Below are positions 9,016-17,902 of a stretch of 64,000 bases of DNA, in pieces (positions within the stretch are counted from its first letter, which is position 1; each line of letters opens with the position of its first letter). The notes below the pieces were generated by a model. That model was not told the origin of the DNA. It worked only from the letters and a program-made list of their open reading frames with translations, and did not search any database. The position numbers and the translations under genes were made by a program. Source of the DNA: an uncultured Clostridia bacterium (GTDB taxonomy: Bacteria > Bacillota > Clostridia > Christensenellales > Borkfalkiaceae); assembly GCA_944376295.1 (NCBI GenBank), contig CALWCE010000005.1, positions 62,001 through 126,000 of the forward strand, written 5' to 3'.

Positions 9016-10878
9016 TTAATTCCCGAGATACTTTTTGATGAGCTCGTTCTGATTGCGCGTGTATTCCGCAAGTTCTTCGGGCGAAAGCTGCTTGTAGGCG
9101 AGCATCGCAAGATAATAGATCTGCATGACGGAGAGCTTCTGCGCCTCCTCGTCCGCACCTTTGAGTGCCTGGACGGCAGGGCTCGACAGATTGACGACGA
9201 GCGTCACGTCCGCCGCGCTATCCCCCATCATATAGAAGGAGTTCATCTCGGACATCCTTCGCATGAATTCGGAAACGTTGACGACGGCGGGCACGTCGGC
9301 GTCTTTGAGTTTTTCCGCCGTCACTTTGACGTGCTTGCCCTCGAGCGCCTTTTCAAAGATGCCTTGGATCTCCTTCGCCTCATCGGCATTCTCTTCGCCC
9401 GCCTCTTTGAGCGCGCCCGCAATGTCGGCGTCGATGCGCAAAAAGCGCACACGGGTGGGATTTTTATACTCGATATAGCTGATGAAGTGCGGGTCGATAT
9501 AGGTATCGCAGACGATGGCGTCGAGCCCCGCATCTTTGAACATTTTGATGTATTGCGCCTGCTTCTTTTCGTCGGAAACGTAGTAGACGGACTGCGGCTC
9601 TTTGCCGTTCTTGGCGTCCTCTTCCGAAACCTCTTCGCCGAACATGGAAGGAAGCGGAACATACTTGCCTTCCAGGTTCTTATAGATGACGATATCCTTG
9701 ACCTGATCGTAGAACCTGTCGTCCTTGACGCAGCCGAACTTGACGAAGGTCGCAAGATCGTTCCAGCAGTTCTCGTATTTTTCTTTGTCGTCGCGGTAGA
9801 GCTCTTTGAGTTTATCCGCCACCTTCTTGGTGATATGCTTTGCGATCTTCTGCACCTGCGCATCGTTCTGGAGGAAGGAACGCGAGACGTTGAGCGGGAT
9901 ATCGGGGCAGTCGATAACGCCGTTCAGAAGCATCAGGAATTCGGGGATGACTTCCTTGATGTTATCTGCGATGAACACCTGGTTGCAATAGAGCTTGACC
10001 TGCCCGCGTTCGAGTTCCACCTGCTTTCTCACCTTGGGGAAGTAGAGGATGCCTTTCAGACGGAAAGGATACTCCATGTTGAGGTGGATCCAGAAGAGCG
10101 GTTCGTTGAAATCTGCAAAGGTATGGCGGTAGAAGTCCTTGTATTCCTCCTCCGTGCAGTCCTTGGGTTGTTTCATATAGAGCGGCTCCGTCGTGTTGAC
10201 GGGCGTATTCTTTTTGGGCTCCTCCCCTTCCTTCAGATCCTTGTTGAGCTCTTCTTCTGACTTCGGGTTCAAAAAGATCTCATACGGCATGAAGGAGCAG
10301 TACTTGTTGAGGAGTTTTCTCACTTCGCTCTCTCTTGCGAACTCCTTCTCGCCCTCCGCAAGATGCATGACGACCTTGGTGCCGCGCGTTTGCTTGTCGC
10401 ACTCGCCGATGGTGTAAGTGCTGTTGCCGTCCGACTGCCAATGCACGCCCTTGCTCCCTTCGCGGTAGGACTTTGTGAAGATCTCGATGTTGTCCGAGAC
10501 CATGTATGCGGAATAAAAGCCGAGACCGAAATGACCGATGATGCCCTCTCCGCCCGCTTTTTCGTATTTTTCGAGGAAGTCCGCTGCGCCCGAGAAGGCG
10601 ATCTGCGTAATGTACTTTTCCACTTCCTCTTCGGTCATACCGATGCCGTTGTCTTCGACGGTCAGTGTTCCCGCCTTGTCGTCCGTCGTGACGACGATCT
10701 GATACCGATCGTCTTCCGAAGCTTCGCCGAGCGAGACGAGCTTTTTATATTTCGTGATGGCATCCGATGCGTTGGAGACGATCTCCCTCAAAAAGATGTC
10801 CTTATCCGAATACAGCCACTTTTTGATGATGGGCATCATATTTTCGCTTGCGATCCTGATATTGCCCTGTCTTTCCAT
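9016..10878 (-). CDS. htpG: Molecular chaperone HtpG (Hsp90)
   Basis: An ATP-dependent cytosolic dimeric chaperone of 620 residues, the normal length. The N-terminal GHKL ATPase has REIVSNASDAITK (about 31-43), the DNGIGM motif, and the lid plus glycine-rich segment GIIGHFGLGFYSAYMV. The middle domain follows; NVSRSFLQND supplies the catalytic Arg region. The C-terminal dimerisation domain closes the protein. A charged linker (KSEEELNKDLKEGEEPKK) separates N and middle domains. The ATG at 10878 is preceded by AAGGAG. It is a single-gene unit between a possible promoter inside the lysA terminator and two tandem terminators. Confidence 0.97.
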   Translation of the reverse strand: MERQGNIRIASENMMPIIKKWLYSDKDIFLREIVSNASDAITKYKKLVSLGEASEDDRYQIVVTTDDKAGTLTVEDNGIGMTEEEVEKYITQIAFSGAADFLEKYEKAGGEGIIGHFGLGFYSAYMVSDNIEIFTKSYREGSKGVHWQSDGNSTYTIGECDKQTRGTKVVMHLAEGEKEFARESEVRKLLNKYCSFMPYEIFLNPKSEEELNKDLKEGEEPKKNTPVNTTEPLYMKQPKDCTEEEYKDFYRHTFADFNEPLFWIHLNMEYPFRLKGILYFPKVRKQVELERGQVKLYCNQVFIADNIKEVIPEFLMLLNGVIDCPDIPLNVSRSFLQNDAQVQKIAKHITKKVADKLKELYRDDKEKYENCWNDLATFVKFGCVKDDRFYDQVKDIVIYKNLEGKYVPLPSMFGEEVSEEDAKNGKEPQSVYYVSDEKKQAQYIKMFKDAGLDAIVCDTYIDPHFISYIEYKNPTRVRFLRIDADIAGALKEAGEENADEAKEIQGIFEKALEGKHVKVTAEKLKDADVPAVVNVSEFMRRMSEMNSFYMMGDSAADVTLVVNLSSPAVQALKGADEEAQKLSVMQIYYLAMLAYKQLSPEELAEYTRNQNELIKKYLGN

Positions 10879-10946
10879 AACCCGTAATACTCCTTGTACG
10901 GCCGCCCGAACGCCGTGCGCCGATGCGGCAAAATTTTGTCAACGTA

Positions 10947-10974
10947 TTTATAAACGCAAAAAGCCCGCTTTCAA
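10947..10974 (-). promoter_or_regulatory. Possible htpG promoter overlapping the lysA terminator
   Basis: Minus-strand TTGAAA (10969-10974) lies in the loop of the lysA terminator hairpin, then a 16-bp spacer and TATAAA (10947-10952). A TTGACA at 10937-10942 has no matching -10, so this is the better candidate. Confidence 0.45.
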
Positions 10975-10984
10975 ACGGGCTTTT
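10959..10984 (-). terminator. Terminator of lysA
   Basis: A 9-bp perfect stem AAAAGCCCG/CGGGCTTTT with an 8-nt loop and a T-run on the minus strand, 25 bp after the lysA stop. Confidence 0.88.
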
Positions 10985-11009
10985 CAAGATAAAATTCGTG
11001 TCTTAAAAT

Positions 11010-12338
11010 TTATTTTTCAAGGTCTACGGGCACAACGTCGTTGCGGACGAGGTCTTCATAGCTCTGCGGCATGACGATATAGCGCGCTTTGCCGTCTTTG
11101 ACGAGCACTGCGGGCGGGATCATGTTGCGGTTATAGTTGCTCGCCATCGAATAGTTGTAAGCGCCCGTGGAAAGCACGGCAATGAGATCGCCCTCTTTTG
11201 CTTTGGGAAGGTTGAAATCGACGCCGATGAGGTCTCCGCTCTCGCAGCATTTGCCCGCGATGGCGACGCGTTCCGTCGGTTGTTCTAAGGCGCGGTTCGC
11301 TAGCACCGCCGTATATTTGGACTGATAGAGGCAATAGCGGGGGTTATCGAACATGCCGCCGTCGACTGCAAGATATTTGCGGATGCCGGGGAGCTCTTTG
11401 ATGGCGCCCACGGTGTAGAGCGTGATGCCCGCTTCCCCAACGATGGAGCGGCCGGGCTCGATGAGAAGATAGGGCTTTTTGAGCCCGCGCGCCGCGCATT
11501 CGCTTTTGAGAGCCGAAATGAGCGCGGAAAGATAGCCCTTGTAACCGTCGACGGGGAGTTTCGCATCTTCATCCGTGTACCAGATGCCGAAACCTCCGCC
11601 GAGATCGAGAGTATCCGCCTCAAAGCCCGTTTCCGCCTTGACCTTCTCCATGAATGCGCACATTTTCTCGGCGGCGAGAACGAAGGACTGCTTTTCGAAG
11701 ATCTGCGAACCGATATGGCAATGGAAACCGCGAAGGCGCAGATGCTTCTTTGTAAGGATGTGGCGGGTCATCGCGAGCGCGGCGCCGTCGGCGGCGGAAA
11801 AACCGAATTTAGAGTCGGGCGTCGCAGTCTGCACAAAAGCGTGCGTGTGCGCCTCCACCCCTGGATTGACGCGGATGAGGACGTCCTGCACCATACCGCG
11901 CTCCTGCGCTTCCCGATCGAGCGCATCCGCTTCGGTATAGGCGTCGACGACGATCCCGCCGATCTTCGCATCCAGCGCTTCACGGAGCTCATAAGGAAGC
12001 TTATTGTTGCCGTGAAGATAGATCTTCTCCGCCGGGAATCCTACCGAAAGCGCCGTGTAGAGCTCCCCGCCCGAAACGACATCGACGCCGATGCCCTCCT
12101 GTTTTGCGATCTCATACATCGCCTTGCAGGAAAACGCCTTTGAGGCGTACAAAACGAGCCCGTGGCCGTCGTACTCTTCGTTAATGGTATCGCGGTAGAG
12201 CGCCATCATCTTGCGGATATAAGCTTCGTCAAAGACATAGAGCGGAGTATGGAACCTCTTCGCAAGTTCCGTGCAGTCGGCACCGCCGATCTCGAGGTGT
12301 CCCGCTGCGTTGATCTTCAAAGTATCTCTCGTATTCAT
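11010..12338 (-). CDS. lysA: Diaminopimelate decarboxylase LysA
   Basis: A PLP enzyme converting meso-diaminopimelate to L-lysine, the last step of lysine synthesis. The 442 residues form an alanine-racemase-type barrel and a C-terminal beta domain. The PLP lysine is in LVLYASKAFSCKAM (about residues 42-55). GFHCHIGSQI, LDLGGGFGI and EPGRSIVGEAG are canonical. The active-site Cys from the partner subunit lies in GKCCESGD, and YNYSMASNYN binds PLP phosphate and substrate. The ATG at 12338 has AGGAAGGA upstream. It is a single-gene unit with its own promoter and terminator. The leader is about 20 nt, so there is no lysine riboswitch. Confidence 0.96.
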   Translation of the reverse strand: MNTRDTLKINAAGHLEIGGADCTELAKRFHTPLYVFDEAYIRKMMALYRDTINEEYDGHGLVLYASKAFSCKAMYEIAKQEGIGVDVVSGGELYTALSVGFPAEKIYLHGNNKLPYELREALDAKIGGIVVDAYTEADALDREAQERGMVQDVLIRVNPGVEAHTHAFVQTATPDSKFGFSAADGAALAMTRHILTKKHLRLRGFHCHIGSQIFEKQSFVLAAEKMCAFMEKVKAETGFEADTLDLGGGFGIWYTDEDAKLPVDGYKGYLSALISALKSECAARGLKKPYLLIEPGRSIVGEAGITLYTVGAIKELPGIRKYLAVDGGMFDNPRYCLYQSKYTAVLANRALEQPTERVAIAGKCCESGDLIGVDFNLPKAKEGDLIAVLSTGAYNYSMASNYNRNMIPPAVLVKDGKARYIVMPQSYEDLVRNDVVPVDLEK

Positions 12339-12366
12339 ATGTGTTCCTTCCTTAGGATCTGAAAAG

Positions 12367-12396
12367 ATTATACCACGGGGAAGGCGTTTGCGTCAA
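12367..12396 (-). promoter_or_regulatory. Sigma-A promoter of lysA
   Basis: Minus-strand TTGACG (12391-12396), 18-bp spacer, TATAAT (12367-12372). The -35 box directly abuts the T-run of the upstream terminator at 12402-12421. Confidence 0.8.
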
Positions 12397-12401
12397 GAAA
12401 A

Positions 12402-12421
12402 ACCCGCATATCGATGCGGGT
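12402..12421 (-). terminator. Terminator of the nadK-argR-recN-spoIVB-dac unit
   Basis: Perfect 8-bp stem ACCCGCAT/ATGCGGGT with a 4-nt loop and TTTTT on the minus strand, 74 bp beyond the carboxypeptidase stop. Confidence 0.85.
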
Positions 12422-12494
12422 CTCTTTTCTTCATGTTTTCTGCATTCTGAGCAAAATTCCGATATTATGTCAGACATAATACTATGCTAATGCG

Positions 12495-13628
12495 TCAATT
12501 CCAGAGTCTCGCCCCCTCACGGAAGGCTTCTCCGTACGAATATCGCGCGGCATCTTCCAAGCTCACGAGAGCGCAGCGGTCGATCTCCACGCCGTCTTTC
12601 ATGAGGACGATCTCTCCCACGCGCTCCCCCTTATTTACCGGCGCGCCGACGGCGGCGGGCAGGATGAACTCGGTTTGCACCTCGCTCCTCTCGCCCTTCT
12701 TCTGAAAGACGCCGAGCGAACGTTCTGGTGCAATGCCGACCGAGGGCGTCACGCTTCCTGTGACGGCGATCCCCTGTCCCACGGGTTCGCCCGCTGCTGC
12801 TGCGATCTTTCGTTCATAGCCCGCGAACGTCTCGTTGAGAAGGCGGGAGACGGTTTCAAAGCGCCCGTCCGAACTCTTTGCTCCGATGACGACGCAGATA
12901 AGGCGCGTGTCGTTCCGCTTTGCCGTCGCGGCTAGGCAGAATCCCGCCTCCTGCGTGTATCCCGTCTTCCCGCCGTCGCAGCCGCAGGTGCCTTTCAGGA
13001 GCTTGTTGGTGTTCGTCATCGTCGTCACCCGTCCGTCGGGATGTAGGAAGTCTTCGAGGCGCACGCCCGCATAGGAAAAGAAGGTATCATGCTTGATGAG
13101 CTCCCGCAGCATCAGGGCGACGTCCTTCGCACAGGAATACTGCGGCTCCCTCGGAAGCCCCGTGCAATTGGCAAACAGCGTATCCGTCGCCCCGAGCTCG
13201 CGCGCCCGCTCGTTCATGCGCTCCACGAAAGCCTCTTCGCTGCCCGCAAGCCGTTCGGAGACCGCCACGCACGAATCATTTGCCGAGCAAACCGTAATGC
13301 TCTTTAAAAGCTCTCCTGCGGGATAGGAGAGACCTGCGTCGAGAAAGACCTGTGAACCGCCCATGCCTGCCGCATGTTCGCTGACTTCGATCTGCTCGTC
13401 CAGCCTCAGTTCGCCCTCGTCCACCGCCTCAAAGGCGAGGAGCAGCGTCATCACCTTGCACATGCTCGCGATGGGCAGATGTTCCGTCTCCGCCTCGGCG
13501 GAAACGGGCGTGCCGCTGTCCGCATCGCATACATAGACCGCCTTCGCCTCGGTTTGTACGGGCGAGGCATTCCCCAGGCAGCCAAGCGCCGCAAAGACGC
13601 ACGCCGCCGCGATCGTCAGTTTCTTCAT
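12495..13628 (-). CDS. D-alanyl-D-alanine carboxypeptidase (S11 family, DacB/DacF-like)
   Basis: A 377-residue exported penicillin-binding protein that trims the terminal D-Ala of peptidoglycan stems. A signal peptide lies at residues 1 to about 22 (MKKLTIAAACVFAALGC...). The catalytic triad motifs are all present: SMCK (55-58), SAN, and KTG in GGKTGYTQ. A C-terminal beta-rich PBP5-type domain follows. The frame is open 13 codons further up from a TTG, but the ATG at 13628 after AGGGG begins a proper signal peptide. It follows spoIVB by about 35 bp. The sporulation neighbour suggests a role in spore cortex or engulfment, as DacF has beside spoIIA in Bacillus; this is inference. Confidence 0.92.
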   Translation of the reverse strand: MKKLTIAAACVFAALGCLGNASPVQTEAKAVYVCDADSGTPVSAEAETEHLPIASMCKVMTLLLAFEAVDEGELRLDEQIEVSEHAAGMGGSQVFLDAGLSYPAGELLKSITVCSANDSCVAVSERLAGSEEAFVERMNERARELGATDTLFANCTGLPREPQYSCAKDVALMLRELIKHDTFFSYAGVRLEDFLHPDGRVTTMTNTNKLLKGTCGCDGGKTGYTQEAGFCLAATAKRNDTRLICVVIGAKSSDGRFETVSRLLNETFAGYERKIAAAAGEPVGQGIAVTGSVTPSVGIAPERSLGVFQKKGERSEVQTEFILPAAVGAPVNKGERVGEIVLMKDGVEIDRCALVSLEDAARYSYGEAFREGARLWN

Positions 13629-13663
13629 GCCCCTATTTTGCGGAGATTTTCGTAAAATATGCG

Positions 13664-14713
13664 TCAACGTTCCCGCTCCCCCGCCATCATGCGCTCGATG
13701 GAGATGCCGTATCCCCGCGTGGGGTCGTTCAAAAAGACGTGCGTCACCGCGCCGATGAGTTTTCCGTTCTGCAGGATGGGGCTGCCGCTCATGCCCTGCA
13801 CGATCCCGCCCGTCTCCCCGATGAGCGCTTCGTCCGTCACCTTGATGACAAAATTTTTGTTGTCGCGGTCGTTCGCGTCCACTTTGGCGATGGCGATGTC
13901 ATACGTCTTGGGCTGCGTCCCGTCCACCGTCGAATAGATGACTGCTTTTCCGATCGTTGCTTCGGAAACGGGCGCGATCTGAGCCGTCTCGCACGCGGAA
14001 AAATCGTAACCGTCTGAAAACGTGCCAAAAAGCCCCGTACTGCAGAAATGCTCCGCACGTGCGATCGCACGGTCGTTCAGAAAGAGTCCTTTGAGCTCCC
14101 CCGCCTTGCCGCGCGTCCCCTTTTTGACGCCGATGATGTTACAGGCATACACTTTGGCTTCCGGTGCGTCGGGGGCGGCTCCTTCGTTCACGCCGTGACC
14201 AAGCGCCCCGAAATGCAGACCGTCTTTTTCGATATAGGTGATGGTGCCGATGCCGGAGAGTGTATCGCGGATGAGCACGCCGATCTTGAAATTGCCTGTA
14301 TTTTTATCCTTGGCGGGACGTACTGTCAGTTTCCTGGTTTCACCATCCCTGGAAAAGGTGAGCACGATCTCTCTTCCGCCGCTGCGCTCCAGAGCAGCCG
14401 TCAGATCGCCGATGGCAGAGAGCGAGATGCCGTCCGCCGCCAGGATGATATCGCCTGCCCTGAGCCCGGCTTCCTCCGCAGGACGGCGGGAGCCTTCCCC
14501 GCACGGGACGGAGCTCAGTTCCACGATCTGAACACCGCCCGCCGGGAGCGTAAAGCCTGCAGTCATTCCTCCGACATAAACGGTCGTTTCGGCTGCATCG
14601 GCAATAAGGCACTTCCCCTTTGCCGCTGCAGGAAAAAGAAGCACAGTCAAGGCACATGCCCCGACTGCACTTTGCTTGAAAAGCCGGACGAGATATAATT
14701 TCAGCCTGCGCAT
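13664..14713 (-). CDS. spoIVB: SpoIVB sporulation serine peptidase (S55)
   Basis: In Bacillus the mother-cell face of the forespore membrane receives SpoIVB, which cleaves SpoIVFA and triggers pro-sigma-K processing. This protein has about 349 residues: an N-terminal membrane/signal segment (ACALTVLLFPAAA), a PDZ domain (about 50-120, EEAGLRAGDIILAADG), then the S55 domain with GALGHGV (catalytic His), GMSGSPI (nucleophile Ser309) and the TRGYGI end. The ATG at 14713 follows GGAAGG closely; an ATG four codons upstream (14725) has no ribosome site. An 11-bp inverted repeat frames this start. Its position between recN and a carboxypeptidase gene matches the argR-recN-spoIVB order of Bacillus; spo0A is not next to it. 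Confidence 0.94.
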   Translation of the reverse strand: MRRLKLYLVRLFKQSAVGACALTVLLFPAAAKGKCLIADAAETTVYVGGMTAGFTLPAGGVQIVELSSVPCGEGSRRPAEEAGLRAGDIILAADGISLSAIGDLTAALERSGGREIVLTFSRDGETRKLTVRPAKDKNTGNFKIGVLIRDTLSGIGTITYIEKDGLHFGALGHGVNEGAAPDAPEAKVYACNIIGVKKGTRGKAGELKGLFLNDRAIARAEHFCSTGLFGTFSDGYDFSACETAQIAPVSEATIGKAVIYSTVDGTQPKTYDIAIAKVDANDRDNKNFVIKVTDEALIGETGGIVQGMSGSPILQNGKLIGAVTHVFLNDPTRGYGISIERMMAGERER

Positions 14714-14746
14714 AATTCCTTCCATAAGGTTACTTTGCGCAGGCTG
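14702..14746 (-). repeat. 11-bp inverted repeat framing the spoIVB start
   Basis: Perfect arms CAGCCTGCGCA (14702-14712) and TGCGCAGGCTG (14736-14746), 23 bp apart. In the mRNA, the ribosome site falls in the loop and codons 2-5 form one arm. No T-run follows, so it is not a terminator. Confidence 0.7.
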
Positions 14747-14767
14747 TCAATAGAATATTCGGTTTTT

Positions 14768-16456
14768 TCAGGAAGCGTCAGCCCGTTTATAGGCGCGGGC
14801 ATTGTTGAGAAGTTCATTGGCGTGCAAAACCGCCGAGCTGCCCTTGTCTCCTCCCAAGAGACGGACAAGTTCTTCTGTGCGCTCTTCTTCTTCGAGAGCA
14901 CGGATGCGGGAGTAAGTTCTTCCTCCCTCCTCCTTCTTTTCGATGAGGAATTGCCTGTCGGCAAACGCTGCGATCTGCGCAAGATGCGAGACGGCGATGA
15001 TCTGCGTGGTCTTCGCGATATCCGCGAATTTTTCTGCCACGACGCGCGCCGTCTTGCCGCCGATGCCCGCGTCGATCTCATCGAAGATGTATGTTCCGAT
15101 GGTGCCGATCGAAGAGAGCTGCGCCTTGACGGCAAGCATGAAGCGGCTCATTTCGCCGCCGCTGATGATCTTGCCGAGCTCTTTGACGGGCTCGCCCGCA
15201 TTGGCGGAAAAGAGGAACTTGACTCGGTCCAGCCCTTCCGCATTGGCACGAGGAAGATCTTCTTCCGAATAAAGCTCGAAGGCGATCTCAAAGCGGGCGG
15301 ACGGGATATTGAGCGTTCTGAGCTCTTCCGTGACCCGCCGCGTAAAGCCTTCCGCACCCTCCTTGCGCTTTTTTGTGAGCGTTTCGCACGCAGAATACAA
15401 TTTCTTTGCGTTATTTTCGAGCAGCACTTTGAGCTTTTCGCACTCCTCTGCGCTGTTTTCCAGCAGCTGGAGCTCCTCTTTCGCGCGGGCGAGGAAGCCA
15501 AGCGCTTCTTCGACCGAGCCGCCGTACTTTTTCTTGAGCGATCTGATCTCGTCGAGGCGGTTTTCTACGCGTTCCGCCTCCCGCTCGTCGATGTCGAGCT
15601 CTTCTGCAAGCGATTCCGCCGTCTCGCCGATGTCCTCGATCTCTGCAAGCGCGTTCTCGAGCCGTTCGGAAAGAGCGGCGTAATCGCCGTATTTTTCAAT
15701 GGAAATGAGTCCGCGGTGAGCAAGATTGACGCAATCTGCAGCGCCGCCATCTGAAAGCAGGGCGTCGCGGATCGTCTTGAGCCCGCTCAGGATCTTTTCC
15801 GCATTCTGATATTTGGTACGAAGCGCCGTGAGTTCTTCCTCTTCCCCCTCCTTGAGGGCGGCGTTTTCAAGTTCGTCGATCTGAAAGCGCAGGATATCGG
15901 CGCGGCGCTCGCGTTCGCCCTCATCTCCGCCGAGAGAGGAAAGCTTTTCCGCATACGTACGGCGCTCCTTCAAAAGAGAAGCAACTTCCGCGCGTTCCCC
16001 CTCCGTTCCTGCGATCTGATCGAGGAGTCGGAGCTGGTTGGCTTCTTTGAGCAAAAAGAAATGCTCGCTCTGCCCGTGGACGTCCACGAGCTGCGAAGTA
16101 AGCTTTCTGAGCATGGTCGCCGTGATCGGGCAGCCGTTGACTTTGAGCGAACCCCTGCCCTCCGTGTTGAGGCGGCGGACGATCAGCAGCGAGTCGCTTT
16201 CTTCGAGATCGAGTTCTTCCAGGACGGGGCGCAGAAGTTCTAGGTCGCAGGTGAATTCTGCGCGCACCGAACATTCGCTCTGTCCCGAACGGATCATCCC
16301 TTTGTCGGCTTTTGCGCCGAGGACGAAATCGATGCTGTCGAGGATGACGGATTTGCCCGCACCTGTTTCGCCCGAGAGCACGTTGAGCCCCTCCGAAAAC
16401 ACGATCTCCGCCTCATCGACGAGGGCGATGTTTTTTAGATAGAGCGATCTCAGCAT
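14768..16456 (-). CDS. recN: DNA repair protein RecN
   Basis: A 562-residue SMC-like ATPase that acts in double-strand-break repair. Walker A is LSGETGAGKSVILDSI (about 29-44). A long heptad-rich coiled-coil middle follows, and the C-terminal head has the signature KIISGGEMSRFMLA and Walker B YIFDEIDAGIGGKTA. Length and motif order are normal. The ATG at 16456 lies 3 bp after the argR stop, so the two are translationally coupled; spoIVB follows after about 50 bp. argR-recN adjacency is conserved through Firmicutes. Confidence 0.97.
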   Translation of the reverse strand: MLRSLYLKNIALVDEAEIVFSEGLNVLSGETGAGKSVILDSIDFVLGAKADKGMIRSGQSECSVRAEFTCDLELLRPVLEELDLEESDSLLIVRRLNTEGRGSLKVNGCPITATMLRKLTSQLVDVHGQSEHFFLLKEANQLRLLDQIAGTEGERAEVASLLKERRTYAEKLSSLGGDEGERERRADILRFQIDELENAALKEGEEEELTALRTKYQNAEKILSGLKTIRDALLSDGGAADCVNLAHRGLISIEKYGDYAALSERLENALAEIEDIGETAESLAEELDIDEREAERVENRLDEIRSLKKKYGGSVEEALGFLARAKEELQLLENSAEECEKLKVLLENNAKKLYSACETLTKKRKEGAEGFTRRVTEELRTLNIPSARFEIAFELYSEEDLPRANAEGLDRVKFLFSANAGEPVKELGKIISGGEMSRFMLAVKAQLSSIGTIGTYIFDEIDAGIGGKTARVVAEKFADIAKTTQIIAVSHLAQIAAFADRQFLIEKKEEGGRTYSRIRALEEEERTEELVRLLGGDKGSSAVLHANELLNNARAYKRADAS

Positions 16457-16459
16457 CGT

Positions 16460-16915
16460 TTAATTTCCTGCAAGTCGTTCCAGGCGCGCGCGGACGGTTT
16501 CGGCATCCTCCGCCGTTTTGCAGAGGGAAAATACCGTATCATCCCCCGCGATGCTGCCCACGATCTCCTGATATTTGAGCATATCGATGATAACGCCCGC
16601 ATTGGCTCCGTTGCCGTTGAGCGTCTTAGTGACGACGATGTTGCCCACCGTCTGGATGCTCTCGATGCACGCCTGAAAGAGGGAACGCATTTTATCGGAA
16701 AGCTCCTCTTCTCCCTTGCCGATGGCGGCGTAACGGTAGCGCTTCTTGGTGCCCGCTACCTTAAAGAGGCGCAGTTCCCTGACATCGCGCGAAACGGTTG
16801 CCTGTGTAACGGCAAAATTGGCTTCCGCAAGTTCTTTGCAGAGTTCCTCCTGCGTCTCGATCTCTTTTTCTTCGATGAGCTCTAAGATCTTGTTGTGTCT
16901 TGCATTCCTCAGCAT
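16460..16915 (-). CDS. argR: Arginine repressor ArgR
   Basis: An arginine-sensing hexameric transcription factor of 151 residues. The N-terminal winged helix is about residues 1-70, with the TQATVSRDVRELRLFKV recognition helix. The C-terminal oligomerisation and arginine-binding domain has GNGANAGVIIDMLKYQEIVGSIAGDDTVF. The ATG at 16915 has GGGGAGAG upstream. It lies between nadK (17 bp) and recN (3 bp) in one operon; no arginine synthesis genes are in the window. Confidence 0.96.
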   Translation of the reverse strand: MLRNARHNKILELIEEKEIETQEELCKELAEANFAVTQATVSRDVRELRLFKVAGTKKRYRYAAIGKGEEELSDKMRSLFQACIESIQTVGNIVVTKTLNGNGANAGVIIDMLKYQEIVGSIAGDDTVFSLCKTAEDAETVRARLERLAGN

Positions 16916-16932
16916 ATGATCTCTCCCCTATG

Positions 16933-17730
16933 TTATCCGTTGATGATTTCGGTCAGACGGCGGAAGGTATCCCCTTCGTCTTTGACCCAAAATGTGGCGA
17001 CGCGGTCGGAGCGGCGGACGACTAATTCGTCGTCTTCTTCGAGTTCTCCGAGGAACACGCCGTCCCCGTGAAGCATAAGCCCTTTTCCGTGCGGTTTTGC
17101 CGTGAAGCGGAGCGTACTGCCGTCCGAGCAGACGATGGGACGGCTTCTGAGAGAGAACGCGCAGATGGGCGTAAGCTCAAAAGTCCTGCAATCGGGCGAC
17201 ATCACGCTGCCTCCCGCCGAAAGGGAATAGGCGGTCGAACCTGTCGGTGTGGAGATGATGAGCCCGTCCGCAGAGAATACGCCCGCCTCTTTTCCGTCGA
17301 TGCGGACGAAGATCTTGACGAGGCGGCTGTCCGTTTCGGCTGAGACGGGTCTTTGGAGAACAAGCTCATTGAGACAATGGGTGCTTTTGCCGCGGAAGAT
17401 CACTTCGAGCATGGTGCGTTTTAAAACGACATGCGCATCGGAAAGGATAAAGTCGATCGCGTCATCCAGCTCTTCGCGCCTGAACTCTGTCAGAAATCCA
17501 AGCGTTCCGTAGTTTACCGCAACGATCGGGATATTCTCCCGGGAGGCAGGTTTGCTTGCCCTGAGTACGGTCCCGTCGCCGCCTAAGATCAGAAGGCAAT
17601 CGACTCCCCCGATGTCTTCGGGTGAAGAAAACAGTACTGCTTCCGCACCGCTCCGTGAAAAACGAGCGGCGATCGAAGGAAAGGAACTCTCGCTCACGCG
17701 ATCCCGATTGTATAATACTCCGACTTTCAT
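16933..17730 (-). CDS. nadK: NAD kinase (inorganic polyphosphate/ATP-NAD kinase)
   Basis: It phosphorylates NAD to NADP in the cytosol. The protein has 265 residues, within the family range. The GGDGT motif is in LLILGGDGTVLRASK (about residues 47-61). NYGTLGFLTEFR, FSADGLIISTPTGSTAYSLSAGG and LTPICAFSLRSRPIV are family signatures. The ATG at 17730 has AAGGGGAA upstream and a consensus promoter. It is the first gene of nadK-argR-recN-spoIVB-dac. Confidence 0.96.
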   Translation of the reverse strand: MKVGVLYNRDRVSESSFPSIAARFSRSGAEAVLFSSPEDIGGVDCLLILGGDGTVLRASKPASRENIPIVAVNYGTLGFLTEFRREELDDAIDFILSDAHVVLKRTMLEVIFRGKSTHCLNELVLQRPVSAETDSRLVKIFVRIDGKEAGVFSADGLIISTPTGSTAYSLSAGGSVMSPDCRTFELTPICAFSLRSRPIVCSDGSTLRFTAKPHGKGLMLHGDGVFLGELEEDDELVVRRSDRVATFWVKDEGDTFRRLTEIING

Positions 17731-17739
17731 TTCCCCTTC

Positions 17740-17768
17740 ATTATACAGGAAACAACTTATAATTGCAA
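17740..17768 (-). promoter_or_regulatory. Sigma-A promoter of the nadK operon
   Basis: Minus-strand TTGCAA (17763-17768), 17-bp spacer, TATAAT (17740-17745), just before the nadK ribosome site. Confidence 0.85.
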
Positions 17769-17859
17769 GAGATTGCGCGTATATTATGAATTATTTTACA
17801 TTATTTACACATTGATCGCGTCGGCGGAGCGCTCCGTCGAAAAAACGTTTTCGATAAGG

Positions 17860-17893
17860 AAAGAGGCATCCTCTGTCCTGTGGATGCCTCTTT
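17860..17893 (-). terminator. Terminator of the M3 peptidase gene
   Basis: A 12-bp perfect stem AAAGAGGCATCC/GGATGCCTCTTT with a 10-nt loop, 9 bp past the stop. The U-tract is interrupted (TTTCCTT). Confidence 0.7.
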
Positions 17894-17902
17894 CCGATAT
17901 GG

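Noticed and set aside
12339..12372. Lysine riboswitch before lysA
   Set aside because: The predicted leader is only about 20-25 nt, far too short.
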